From assembly GCA_963765875.1 (NCBI GenBank), contig CAVXYK010000026.1, positions 1 through 64,000 on the forward strand: 64,000 nt of DNA, read 5' to 3'. The position numbers were made by a program, and so were the translations under genes. A model generated the notes under the pieces. That model was not told where the DNA came from. It worked only from the letters and a program-made list of their open reading frames with translations, and ran no database searches. Below, piece by piece: positions 19,991-29,900 of the stretch (positions are counted from its first letter, which is position 1; every line of letters begins with the position of its first letter). Source of the stretch: JAWKOK01 sp963765875. Lineage in GTDB: Bacteria; Chloroflexota; Anaerolineae; Caldilineales; Caldilineaceae.

Positions 19991-21481
19991 ATGGACATTC
20001 TTTACGTACACCCCGCCAAACAAGAAGTCGGCGCACGTTATGACAAGTTCATTTCTTGCTCGCCCTATCCGTTTATTCCGGTGGGCGTTGTCGGTCTTGT
20101 CAACCTGCTGCGTGGCGACGGCTGGGCGGTAGAAGGGCTGAACCTGCCGGTTGAGCTACTGATCGAGCCGATCTTCGATTTTCGGGCATGGCTGTCAGAG
20201 CGCTCGCCGGCCAAGCTTGTGCTCGTCGATCTGCACTGGTATGAGCACTGTTTTGGGGCATTGGAGGTTGCACAGGCAGTCAAGGCGATTTGGCCGCAAA
20301 CACCTGTGGTCATCGGCGGGCTGACCACCTCCAATTTCGCCGAGGAGATCCTCGACAATTTCCCTGCTGTGGACATGGCCGTGCGCGGTGATGCCGAAGA
20401 ACCGCTACGTTTGCTGGCTGAGCATTTCTGTGGGGACGGTACGTCCGAACTGACGGCCATCCCAAATCTCGTCCATCGACAACAGAAAGGCAAGGCACGT
20501 CAGAATCGGGGATTTTTCTCCGCATCAGCCGACCTTCTGGATCAGCTAGACTTTGTCAGTATGGATTGGCTGCACCACGCAAACAACTACAGCGCATTCC
20601 AATACTCCGGCGCCGGCGTGATCGCATTGCAGGAGCCAAAACTGCGCGGCCACTGGCTCACCGTCGCCCGGGGTTGTGTCTTCAATTGCATCTACTGTGG
20701 CGGCGGCAAACGATCTCACAAAGAGCTTGCAGGGCGCAACGGCTACGTGATTCGTTCGCCCGAAAAAGTGGCCGCCGACATTCAGCGACTCAAGGAACTC
20801 GACTACCAGCAGGTTTCGCTCTCGCTTGACCCGGCCACCTTTAAGGCCGACTGGTGGCGGACGCTGTTCAGTTTGCTGCGCCAACAGGAGAGACAGATCG
20901 GCATCTACAATGAGTTTTTTCAGTTGCCGTCTGACGAGTTCATCAATGAACTGGCGGCCACAGCCGACCTCCAGCATACTGAAGTGGCTATCTCACCCCT
21001 CTCCGGTAACGAATCGGTGCGAAAACAGAACGGAAAGTTCTACACCAATAAGCGATTTCTCGGCATGCTGGAAACACTGAAGAAGCACAAGATCCCCATC
21101 TTCATCTATTTCTCGCTCAACCTGCCGGGCGAGACGCCACAAACCTTCCAAGAGACGCTGCAGCTAGCACAACAGATCGGGCGTGTCTACCCGCCGCATC
21201 TGCTACGCATGCTCAATCCTTGCCACACCATCGACCCACTCTCGCCCATGAGCCGACAACCGGGCAAGTACCGCATCGAAGTGCAGTACAACAATTTCAT
21301 GGATTATTACACCTATTGCAAAGGCACGGGATGGCAGCCGCGTACGGTGATACGCGGCCAACATCGAGGCTTCCAAATGCGCGGTCGTCCCGACCAGGTC
21401 GTCGAACAGATGGCACAGGTCTGGGACACGTTTGCCAAGCAGCAGAAGTTTCGATGCTTTCCGGTGCCGCGGGGGTGGTGA
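19991..21481 (+). CDS. B12-binding-type radical SAM protein
   Basis: Radical SAM enzyme of about 496 residues. The N-terminal part (about 1-150) has the Rossmann-like cobalamin-binding layout (VVGLVNLLRGDGWAVEG, TPVVIGGLTTSNFAEEIL, DMAVRGDAEEPL). The radical SAM core carries Cys229, Cys233 and Cys236 in ARGCVFNCIYCGGG, the 4Fe-4S cluster ligands. The usual DxHxxG cobalamin motif is not intact: the equivalent stretch reads DLHWYEH, so base-off B12 binding is doubtful. The start is ATG 19991; a TTG 15 nt earlier is in frame. The substrate is unknown. It is last of the plus-strand group. Confidence 0.85.
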   Translation: MDILYVHPAKQEVGARYDKFISCSPYPFIPVGVVGLVNLLRGDGWAVEGLNLPVELLIEPIFDFRAWLSERSPAKLVLVDLHWYEHCFGALEVAQAVKAIWPQTPVVIGGLTTSNFAEEILDNFPAVDMAVRGDAEEPLRLLAEHFCGDGTSELTAIPNLVHRQQKGKARQNRGFFSASADLLDQLDFVSMDWLHHANNYSAFQYSGAGVIALQEPKLRGHWLTVARGCVFNCIYCGGGKRSHKELAGRNGYVIRSPEKVAADIQRLKELDYQQVSLSLDPATFKADWWRTLFSLLRQQERQIGIYNEFFQLPSDEFINELAATADLQHTEVAISPLSGNESVRKQNGKFYTNKRFLGMLETLKKHKIPIFIYFSLNLPGETPQTFQETLQLAQQIGRVYPPHLLRMLNPCHTIDPLSPMSRQPGKYRIEVQYNNFMDYYTYCKGTGWQPRTVIRGQHRGFQMRGRPDQVVEQMAQVWDTFAKQQKFRCFPVPRGW

Positions 21482-21494
21482 AGTCGCGCGTGCT

Positions 21495-21634
21495 GCGTGC
21501 TGCGTGCTGCGTGCTGCGTAATTTTACTGTAGCGAATACACTGCCGGGAATTGAGTCATTCTTCACACGGGCTGGCCCAAATCACCGCAAGCCATGGTCT
21601 GCGGAGACCTTACGCAGCACGCAGTACGCAGCAG
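21495..21634. repeat. Tandem GCTGCGT heptamers and an inverted repeat
   Basis: Four tandem copies of the 7-bp unit (tgctgcg) run through 21490-21521 and face an inverted copy at 21610-21634 (ttacgcagcacgcagtacgc...). The 140-bp element fills the gap between convergent genes (radical SAM and the enolase-superfamily gene), where a hairpin could act as a bidirectional transcript end. Confidence 0.55.
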
Positions 21635-21638
21635 CCTC

Positions 21639-22805
21639 TCACTCGTCCCGCTTCGCCTTGCGCTTGTGCCAATCATCCGCATAGAGGTCAAAGTGAATAT
21701 TTTGCATCGGATGCTCAGCAATGACATCTTCGTTGAGCTTGATGCCAAGGCCCGGGCCGTCCGGCAGCGAGAAGTAGCCGTCGACAACCTTGGGCACGCC
21801 AGGTGCGGCGTCGGTGACATACTGCTCGTCAAAGTCGTTGAAATGCTCCTGGATTTTGAAGTTTGGCGTACACGCAGCCAGATGCAAAGCCGCTGCTGTT
21901 GAAACAGGACCACCGACGTTGTGCGGAGCGATCAACATGTAGTAGGCGTCGGCCCAGGCGGCCAGCTTCTTTGTGTTGAGCAGTCCGCCGAAGTGGGTGA
22001 TATCCGGTTGGATAATATCGGCAGCCTGAAGCTCGAACAACTCGCGGTACTCGTGGAAAGTATGCATGCGCTCGCCGGTCGCCAAAGGCACGCCCAGCGG
22101 CGCCACGGCATCCGCCACCTTTTTCAGCGCCGCGATATTTTCCGGCGGCACAGGTTCCTCCAGCCAACTTGGTTTGAAGGGAGCCAACTCACGCGCCATC
22201 TCAATCGCAGTCACCGGATTGAAGCGCCCATGCATTTCGATCAGGATCTCGACCTCAGGACCAACGGCATCACGCACAGCCTCGACCAACGAGACCACTC
22301 GCAGTTTCTCGGCCCGCTCCAATTCATAGAACCCGGCCCCAAACGGATCGAACTTGAGTGCCCGATAACCCTTGTCCAGCGCCGCCCGAGCAGCGGAGGC
22401 AAACTCGTCCGGCGTACGTTCCACCGTATACCAGCCATTGGCGTAGGCCTTGATCTTATCTCGCACCGGCCCGCCCAGCAGACGATAGACCGGCAGGCCA
22501 AGCGCCTGCCCCATGATGTCCCAACAGGCGATTTCGACGGTCGCGATGCCGGTCATGACAATCTCGCCGGCGCGACCAAAATCGCCCCGGGACATGCGCT
22601 GGACCAGGTGTTCGATGTCAAAGGGATCGTGGCCGATGATGTAACGCGGTGCAGACTCCTTGAGGTAGCCAAGCAGCGACTCAGTACGGTTGAGCGCCCG
22701 CACCTCGCCCACACCAGTGATGCCTTCGTCCGTTTCTACTTTGACGAAGGTTAGGTTGCGCCAGGGCGTACCCAGCACAAGCGGCGTGATCTTGGTGATC
22801 TTCAT
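21639..22805 (-). CDS. Mandelate racemase/muconate lactonizing enzyme family protein (sugar-acid dehydratase-like)
   Basis: Enolase-superfamily enzyme of 388 residues, intact, cytoplasmic, Mg-dependent. The N-terminal capping domain is followed by the barrel with YRALKFDPFG, the first metal-ligand strand EILIEMHGRFN, EEPVPPEN and ATGERMHTFHEYR, with a C-terminal catalytic His region APHNVGGPV. EMHGRF and PPEN are typical of the galactonate dehydratase-like group, which dehydrates six-carbon sugar acids. AAAGGA lies 10 nt before the start. Together with two more superfamily members at 62-64 kb it points to use of aldonic or uronic acids; the exact substrate cannot be read. Confidence 0.9.
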   Translation of the reverse strand: MKITKITPLVLGTPWRNLTFVKVETDEGITGVGEVRALNRTESLLGYLKESAPRYIIGHDPFDIEHLVQRMSRGDFGRAGEIVMTGIATVEIACWDIMGQALGLPVYRLLGGPVRDKIKAYANGWYTVERTPDEFASAARAALDKGYRALKFDPFGAGFYELERAEKLRVVSLVEAVRDAVGPEVEILIEMHGRFNPVTAIEMARELAPFKPSWLEEPVPPENIAALKKVADAVAPLGVPLATGERMHTFHEYRELFELQAADIIQPDITHFGGLLNTKKLAAWADAYYMLIAPHNVGGPVSTAAALHLAACTPNFKIQEHFNDFDEQYVTDAAPGVPKVVDGYFSLPDGPGLGIKLNEDVIAEHPMQNIHFDLYADDWHKRKAKRDE

Positions 22806-23044
22806 GGGTCGATCCTTTCTCTTGATTGAGGTCTCTTGTCAGAAGTCTATGACGGATGGGTGCATCTGAAATTTCGGGACGGAACGTACCGGGGACGCTT
22901 CCCCAGAGAAAAAACACCCATGATAGAAACCCGGGTTGATCACATATCAGGGATGAGATACCATTGAAGTATCCTGATACTGGGGGCATTGTCCATCCCC
23001 AGTTGCTGTTTGTTCGAGATTCCACTAGAGGCGCATTGAGAGCC

Positions 23045-23494
23045 ATGTTCTTTCAAGGATTTTTGATCGGACTCGTTGCAGGAGTCTGGCTGACGGTCCT
23101 CTACCTCATCATCACGACGCGACGAGGAGCCATCAGGTCATACTTGAGGGGTCTACGGTTGCCACCCGGCGAACCAACTCCAGAGCCCAAAACCGCAGTC
23201 GTATCGTCTTCAAGACCGGACGCCTCTCTGAACGCATCACCAGATAGGCTAGCAACGCCTTGGAACGCATCCCGAGAGTCGGCCAAAGAGCTGGATTTGC
23301 TGCACCTTTCTTCCCAGGGAGCGGCAAGCTACAGCGAATTGACGCGTCTGGTTCATGATAACGAGACAGCTCAACGGTTGGTCCAGTTCGAAGCACGCCG
23401 CAACCCCAATACGGATGTTGACGAGCTGATTGACCTTGCCATTGACAAACTGCTTCGTGACAGAGGCTATGGCGGGCCTCATCGTACCGCTTGA
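23045..23494 (+). CDS. Hypothetical protein with one N-terminal membrane helix
   Basis: 149 residues, not recognised. One membrane helix at the N-terminus (MFFQGFLIGLVAGVWLTVLYLII), then a basic stretch, a Pro/Ser-rich linker and a C-terminal helical region of about 60 residues (ASYSELTRLVHDNETAQRLVQFEARRNPNTDVDELIDLAIDKLLRDRGY) that looks like a small cytoplasmic domain (split here only for description). I start at 23045, where a GAGAG-type site precedes the ATG and the hydrophobic segment begins at once. It is alone on its strand between two minus-strand genes. Confidence 0.6.
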   Translation: MFFQGFLIGLVAGVWLTVLYLIITTRRGAIRSYLRGLRLPPGEPTPEPKTAVVSSSRPDASLNASPDRLATPWNASRESAKELDLLHLSSQGAASYSELTRLVHDNETAQRLVQFEARRNPNTDVDELIDLAIDKLLRDRGYGGPHRTA

Positions 23495-23568
23495 TACTGC
23501 TTCCACCCAGATATCAGGATTCTGACAAAAAGGCAGGTCTCTTTCTTCGACCCCTGCTCTCCGCACAG

Positions 23569-24522
23569 CTAGGAAAAATCCCGGTCGGCGAGCGTTCGTT
23601 CCAACTGCTGAATTCGCTCGCCCTGTGTGACGATGAGTTCGGCCAAAAAGCCTACGAGGAACAGCAAAACGCTGATCACCGCCAGGATGCCGGCGGCATA
23701 GAAGATCGGACGTTGTTGGGTGTCAGTCAGCATATAGAGGAAGGTCAAATAGATGAAAATGGCCAGGCTTGTCGCCATGCCTGCCAGGCCGAGGCCGCCG
23801 AAGAAGCGCATGGGTTTCTGGCTGAAGGTTAGCAGAAAGTTGAGGGTCAATACATCAAGCAGGCTGATGGGAATCCGGCTAAAGCCGAACTTGCTGCTCC
23901 CGGCCGGGCGCGGCTGATACTGGGTACGAACCTCACCGATTCGAAAGCCCTGATGCGCGGCGATCATCAGGATGAAGCGATGCCGATCACTGCGCAGAGG
24001 CGGCATACTCTCCACGACCTCACGGCGCATGGCTTTGATCCAATTGGCGTCGTGGACAGGCACATGGGCAAGTTTGCGCATGACGACATTGTAGATCGCA
24101 CTCGCGAAGACCTTGCCGTCCTTGCGTCCCTGTCGCCAGCCCGCGACCGCGTCCAGATCATTTTCCTCAAGGTAGTCGACAAGGACTGGAACATCAAGCA
24201 GCGGATCCGACTCCATGTCCGCCGGGATGAGGATGACGATGTCACAACGGCTCGCGGAAAACATCTGTTGCAACGCGCTGGTCATCCCTTGGCTACGCCG
24301 ATGGGTCAGTACGCGGAGATCGGGGTATTGGTCAGATAATTGAGCCAGTATTGTAGCCGTACTGTCACTGCTGCCATCATTCACGACGAGTACTTCGCCT
24401 GCACGCCCCATGTCGTCCATGGCGCGGAAGCTGCGCTCGACGACTTCGCTAATCGTAGCCTCCTCGTTGCGAGCCGGCACGACGACGGAAATTGAATTCG
24501 AAGCTGGTTGGACGGACGGCAT
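23569..24522 (-). CDS. Family 2 glycosyltransferase with C-terminal membrane helices
   Basis: Membrane-anchored GT2 transferase, 317 residues, of the dolichol/undecaprenyl-phosphate sugar transferase type. The GT-A fold starts with ISVVVPARNEEATI; DGSSDS follows the nucleotide-binding strand; the metal-site region reads PADMESDP where a DxD would be expected, and RHRFILMIAAHQG is the family's conserved acceptor-side block. Two C-terminal helices (about residues 235-260 and 270-295) anchor it. Its ATG overlaps the stop of the aminotransferase gene by 1 bp (TAATG), so the two are translationally coupled. A role in making a lipid-linked amino sugar for the envelope is inferred from that pairing. 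Confidence 0.88.
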   Translation of the reverse strand: MPSVQPASNSISVVVPARNEEATISEVVERSFRAMDDMGRAGEVLVVNDGSSDSTATILAQLSDQYPDLRVLTHRRSQGMTSALQQMFSASRCDIVILIPADMESDPLLDVPVLVDYLEENDLDAVAGWRQGRKDGKVFASAIYNVVMRKLAHVPVHDANWIKAMRREVVESMPPLRSDRHRFILMIAAHQGFRIGEVRTQYQPRPAGSSKFGFSRIPISLLDVLTLNFLLTFSQKPMRFFGGLGLAGMATSLAIFIYLTFLYMLTDTQQRPIFYAAGILAVISVLLFLVGFLAELIVTQGERIQQLERTLADRDFS

Positions 24523-25652
24523 TATGCACCTCCTTGCTCAAAGAAGGCAAAAATCTCAGAGACGACGGCCTCCTGTTGTTCGTCAGTCATCTCAGGGAAG
24601 ATCGGCAAGCTGAGACAGGAATCGGCCACCATCTCAGTGACTGGAAGTGCGCCCCGAACATAGCCAAGATGGGCATAGGCCGGCTGCAAATGAAGCGGCA
24701 CCGGGTAATGAATACTGGCTCCGATTCCACGTCCATTGAGGAAGTCAAGCAAAGCATCACGCTGATTGGTGCGTATCACGTAGAGATGCCACACAGGATC
24801 AGCGCCCTCGGCGACGAACGGCAAGATCAGGTCAGAGTCATCCAGCAGGTCTGTATACCGTGCAGCCATACGGCGGCGCTTGGCATTCCAGACCGGCAGA
24901 TGCCTGAGTTTCACCTGTAGAATTGCAGCTTGAATCGTATCGAGGCGCTCCCCATATCCCACGATTTCATGGAGATACTTGGACCGACGGCCATGGTTTC
25001 GCAACAGGCTGACCTTCTTGGCTATCTCGCTATCATTCGTCGTCAGTGCGCCGGCATCGCCATACGCTCCCAGATTTTTGCCTGGGTAGAAGCTGAAACA
25101 GGCGGCGTCACCCATCGTCCCCACAACCATTCCATTCAACATTGCACCATGGGCCTGAGCGGCATCCTCAATGACCGACAGCCCGAAATCACGAGCAATG
25201 GCATTGATGCGCGGCATATCGGCGGTCTGGCCGTACAGATGCACCGGCATAATGACACGCGTCGCCGGCGTTATGGCCTCCTCCAGCAGCTCAGGGTTCA
25301 GCGTGTAGGTACGGGGATCAATATCGACGAAGACCGGGGTAGCGCCGACAGCGCTGATAGCCTCGGCAGTAGCAATGAACGTGTGGCTCGACGTAATGAC
25401 TTCATCACCTGGACCAACATCCATCGCAAGCAAAGAGAGCATAAGGGCTGATGTTCCGCTGCTGACACCAACACAGTGATCAGCTGCACAGAAGGCGCCA
25501 AAGTCGGCTTCAAACCGGCCAATTGCCGTTCCCATGATAAATTCCGTATTATCGAGGACACTCTGAATTGCCTGATCAATTTCCGGCTGGATTGTTTCGT
25601 ATTGGATCTTCAGATCAACCATCGGAACGGAATAGGCGGCTGTTTTATCCAT
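24522..25652 (-). CDS. DegT/DnrJ/EryC1/StrS family sugar aminotransferase
   Basis: PLP-dependent aminotransferase that converts keto sugars of nucleotide-diphosphate sugars into amino sugars. 376 residues from the ATG at 25652; the frame extends further upstream but in non-family text. The PLP lysine is Lys192 in SFYPGKNLGAYGDAG. GTSALML (about 66-72) binds the phosphate, and IEDAAQAHGA carries the Asp that contacts the pyridine nitrogen. It is coupled to the GT2 gene downstream. A plausible product is an amino sugar passed to the envelope, but the sugar cannot be named. Confidence 0.92.
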   Translation of the reverse strand: MDKTAAYSVPMVDLKIQYETIQPEIDQAIQSVLDNTEFIMGTAIGRFEADFGAFCAADHCVGVSSGTSALMLSLLAMDVGPGDEVITSSHTFIATAEAISAVGATPVFVDIDPRTYTLNPELLEEAITPATRVIMPVHLYGQTADMPRINAIARDFGLSVIEDAAQAHGAMLNGMVVGTMGDAACFSFYPGKNLGAYGDAGALTTNDSEIAKKVSLLRNHGRRSKYLHEIVGYGERLDTIQAAILQVKLRHLPVWNAKRRRMAARYTDLLDDSDLILPFVAEGADPVWHLYVIRTNQRDALLDFLNGRGIGASIHYPVPLHLQPAYAHLGYVRGALPVTEMVADSCLSLPIFPEMTDEQQEAVVSEIFAFFEQGGA

Positions 25653-25834
25653 GGCTATATACTCTGAACGCTGAGAGCGGGACAAAAATCGGGCCGAGCT
25701 ATGTGAGGCTCGGCCGGCAACACTATGATGAAAGTATACGATAGCCGATTCCACGAAGCCAAAACGCTCTCGGTCCTTTCCAGCCGTGCCGTTGGCAGCA
25801 GCGGTCCGTCGGGCGCTACTCCGCAACGCAAAGT

Positions 25835-26911
25835 TCACTCGCTTCCAGAGACTTCTCGTCCCAAATCATCGAAATGTTCCTGCAACCAGAGCCGCAGGAT
25901 TTCATTGCCGACCGTCCACCTGCCACCGACATTTCGAATGTAGCCAAGGTTATTCATGTCATACAGAAATGTACTGATTCGGCTGGAGGTCTGATCATTC
26001 AGGCAGGAAAAAAGAACTTCTGTAGAGGCGACACCCATTTCGTGTATTACCAAGAGGATGCGTCGCTCGATATCCGTCAAGTGTTGAAAGTCGATATAGA
26101 AGAAGCTAGCCAGAAGTTGATCGGGCACAAGATCGGTCTCCTCAACTGGACGCAATTGCCCTGGAGATTCCTGCTCTGCGGTAAATAGTCGCTGACACAG
26201 ATATTGCATGAGATAGGGATGACGATTTGTATAGCGCAAGATATCCGCCATGATGGAATCATCGACCAGTATTGGCTCGTGAACTTGGCTCTGGCGCACC
26301 AGGTTCGCCGACGATTCGGGATCGAGGTTCCACAGACTGACCAATCTGAAGCCGAACAGAAACGGACTCGTATTCCACGATGTGTCCGGCTCATTGAGTC
26401 GGGCGAGCAGCTTGGTTGCAGTCACAATGGTGCGCTGTTGGGGGGTTTGGATTGCCTTACGCAGTCTAGCCAGCCAGGCGCCTTCCTCTTTATTGATGTT
26501 TATCAGTGCCTCAGCTTCATCAACAAGCAGAAGCAGCTGACGTCCATGTTCGCCAAGGCGACGATTCAACACACGTAGGATATCGATCGCATCCTTGTCC
26601 GCAAGATCAGAGGCATAAACACCAAACGGCTTGAAGCGTTCACTCACATCCTCAACGGCGTATAGCAGTTCGTCCGTAAGATTGCGCGATGTTTCGCATC
26701 CCTGAATATCTAAATAGATCGGAACATAGGTCTGTTCATGGGCAACGACGACAAACTCGATTTGCCGTAGCAAAGATGTCTTGCCCATACGCCTGGTGCT
26801 AACAATCCAAACGGCATTGTCATGAATGTTGAGCAGGTATTCGATTAAGCGTTGTCGTCCGTAGTGATTCACCCCACGGACCCAACGTCCTACAACATAG
26901 GGGACTCTCAT
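25835..26911 (-). CDS. Soluble STAND-like AAA ATPase with C-terminal winged helix
   Basis: 358 residues, no membrane segment. The P-loop is the STAND-like STRRMGKTSLL (Lys44, Thr45). Walker B is QLLLLVDEAEAL (about 122-133). A sensor-like stretch IVTATKLLARL follows, then a helical lid and a C-terminal winged helix (LTDIERRILLVIHEMG to VGGRWTVGNEILRLWLQEHF). Such ATPases usually act as ATP-dependent switches rather than motors. The gene is 50 bp downstream of, and co-oriented with, a membrane protein whose C-terminal domain is the same kind of ATPase; the two could form a mixed assembly. The function is not known. Confidence 0.8.
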   Translation of the reverse strand: MRVPYVVGRWVRGVNHYGRQRLIEYLLNIHDNAVWIVSTRRMGKTSLLRQIEFVVVAHEQTYVPIYLDIQGCETSRNLTDELLYAVEDVSERFKPFGVYASDLADKDAIDILRVLNRRLGEHGRQLLLLVDEAEALININKEEGAWLARLRKAIQTPQQRTIVTATKLLARLNEPDTSWNTSPFLFGFRLVSLWNLDPESSANLVRQSQVHEPILVDDSIMADILRYTNRHPYLMQYLCQRLFTAEQESPGQLRPVEETDLVPDQLLASFFYIDFQHLTDIERRILLVIHEMGVASTEVLFSCLNDQTSSRISTFLYDMNNLGYIRNVGGRWTVGNEILRLWLQEHFDDLGREVSGSE

Positions 26912-26961
26912 AGTCTGATCAATTCATGATGTAAGCAGCGTGAGATCAAAGCTAGGATAGA

Positions 26962-29900
26962 TTAGATGGAGATATCCGGAGCCTTCTCCATTAGATCAGC
27001 GTCAGCATCGACAACGCTGTTGTCGCCCCGTGGAGCTGTGTCGTTCTTGGTCAAATTCGCATCAGGCGGCTGATTGAGAGCGGCGTAACTCACCTCGATC
27101 TGGCCATGAACAGCTTGGACATCATCGAGCGTGATTCGACGCCCTCTCTTTCCCAACATGTGATTTACAGCTTCCAATGCATATTGCTGAATCCTGAACG
27201 GACGACCATTGCTCACCTCAATGATGTATTCCAGTGCAGAGGGATCAAATCGATAGATTGAACGAACCGGCTCAATCAATAATTCGAGCGCCTGCTCGCG
27301 AGTGAAGGGCTCTAAGGCAATCTCGTTGAATAGATTGAACCAAGGACTTTCGACTCGATCCCACTCTCTGCTAATCTGAATACCGGCCACCACAGCACCC
27401 AAAGTAGCAGAGAAATCACGCATGAAAATGCGACGAAGCTGTTGCTGCGCAAGATGATCGTACTTGCTGATGACATCCATCTCGTCCAGCAACAGTATCA
27501 GACGTAGCTGCCGACCTTCATGATGTATCTCCCCAAACTGTTGCAACACCTCAAGCAGAGCACGAAGGTCATGGTTGAAGAATCGGTCGGTGTACTCCGC
27601 CACGATATGCTCATGGTAGCCAAGCGAGTCTACAGCGGCAATCAGATCAGCATCCCCCTGAGCAATCGAAGAAACGCCCACAGCAATCTCTTCGATCAGA
27701 AAATGAAAGAACTCTTCCTGTGTCGTCCCTTCTAGGTCAATATAGATCGGCAAGAACCAATAGTCCGGATCATCAATCTGTTGCAATGTAGTGGACAGCT
27801 GATAAAGCAACGTCGTCTTGCCGATCCGCCGTTCCCCGTGAATCATAATACTATTGTTGTGAAGCGTATCAACGATCCTCTGTAGCAGCTGTCGACGGCC
27901 ATAGAACATGTCCTCACTTCGAATCGGCTCGCCGCTAACATACGGGTTAAATCCACGATCCATCGCAGCGTAGGAACGCATCCGATCTCTGACAAGCTCG
28001 AAACTGACATAGCCGAATCCGGAAATCGCCATCGCTGCCAAAACAATCAGTAAGCCAAAGACACTGCGTTTCACCTCGCCAAGAAGAGGGAGGGTCATCA
28101 TTTCTGCCGGCGGTAATACGGTCAATTCCTGACTACTCACCTCAGAGTAGTTGAAGGCTTGATCACGCGCCATAAACTCAAGCGTGGTCGATTTTGGTTC
28201 TCCAAACATGACCATTTGAGGATGGTCGCGAAGAGGCTGCCATGCAAATGCTCCATCAAACCGGTAGAAGATCTTCATCTTTTCAGAATCAGTCTGCAGA
28301 TCACCGGCGACTACATCAATCAAGACCGGTTGATTTGCCGGTGTGCGGTAATGGCCGTCAACAAGTTCGGCGCCTTCGATTGCCCGAATCCGGACCCATG
28401 GTTTTCCTTTATCACGCTCGTACCGCGTCAGCCCCTCCGGGCCGCCAAACCAGTATGCGTCGTCCGGCTCGTAGGCAACTGCGAAGATTGCCGTACTTCG
28501 CAATCCATCATCAATCGACAGCGTCCCCCAGGTTGTCCCATCGAAGTGAGACACCCCCCCTTCGCTTCCAACCCACAGCCCGCCTGTAGCCGGATCAGAA
28601 TAGAGTCGATAGATCACCTTGCTAGGAAGTTCGTTCGGGTATTCACGCCAACCCTCACCATCCCAATGAACAAGGCCAACATCATGAACGTTCGCCCACA
28701 TTCCTCCAGACATCAAGGGATCTCGAGCCAGCCCGCCAGGCAAGATTTTGTTGCCCGGTAATGTCCCAGGCACATCCAAATCGTTTACCATGTGTTGCCA
28801 AGTGGCGTCAATGGAACGAACCCAGATGCCATCTGCCGCCGTTCCCACCCATAGGCGGTGCTCGCTGTCCCTCGCCAGCACCTCGACCACTCGTCCAGCC
28901 AATTCCGGGACATCCGTCAGCCGGCGTGAGTTTAGATGGTAGTAGTGAAGGCCCGCCTCAGTACCAATCCATATGCCAAAATCGTCTGCATTAAAATCGG
29001 TTATGACCGCTGAAGCCAAATCTTCCGAATCAACGGGTCTAGTCCATTCACCCATTTGATGGCGAGCCAATCCACTAAATGTTCCTGCCCAGATTCCGCC
29101 CTGAGCGTCTTCCTCTAGAACATTTACAGCATCTGACGGCAGAAAGCCGCCTGACTGAGTGAAGCTGATGTCGACAAAATCGACGAGAGAGTGTTCTTTG
29201 AGACGGATGCCGGCGAGCGTCGCGACCCAGATACGTCCCCATCGATCTACGAGCAGGTCATTGACAGCATTTGATTTACGATCGAGTCCGTGTTGCTCAC
29301 GATATTCGCTGTACCATGCGCCTTCCTGATATCGAAAGAGTCCGACGGAAGTGGCAAGCCAAATTGTACCGTGGGGATCAACCTCGACGTCACGAACTTG
29401 CGGTGTTGTGAGACCGCCGCCGCTGGAGCGTGCAACGTCAAGTGTTACAGCGCCGTCATCCAGGAATTTGCGTGCTCCCGCACCACTACTTCCTGCCCAA
29501 ATATTCCCATGCTGATCGCCTGAAAGCGCAGTGACCGGCGACTTTTCATCGCGTTCATTGTAGATTGGCACAGGTTCGTCAGACCAGATATCAGACGATG
29601 GGTCAAACCAGTGCACGCCGGAATCTGTCCCCACCCACAGACGCCCATCACTTCCTTGCCAAAGCGTCGTTACCCGATCAAACCTGGATTCTTCCGGCAA
29701 TCGAACACGAAACCATTGCTTTCCGACACGTCGCCATAGCCCATTGTCCGTGCCTGCCCATAGTCGGTCTCCATCTTTCCACAGCGCGTTTACTCCCCAT
29801 CTACCCGGAGCAGACTCTTCAACGACACGTAGCCTCTCTCGATCATAGCGGAGCAGGCCACTATCTGTCCCCAACAGGACGGAATCGCCAGTCACGAGCA

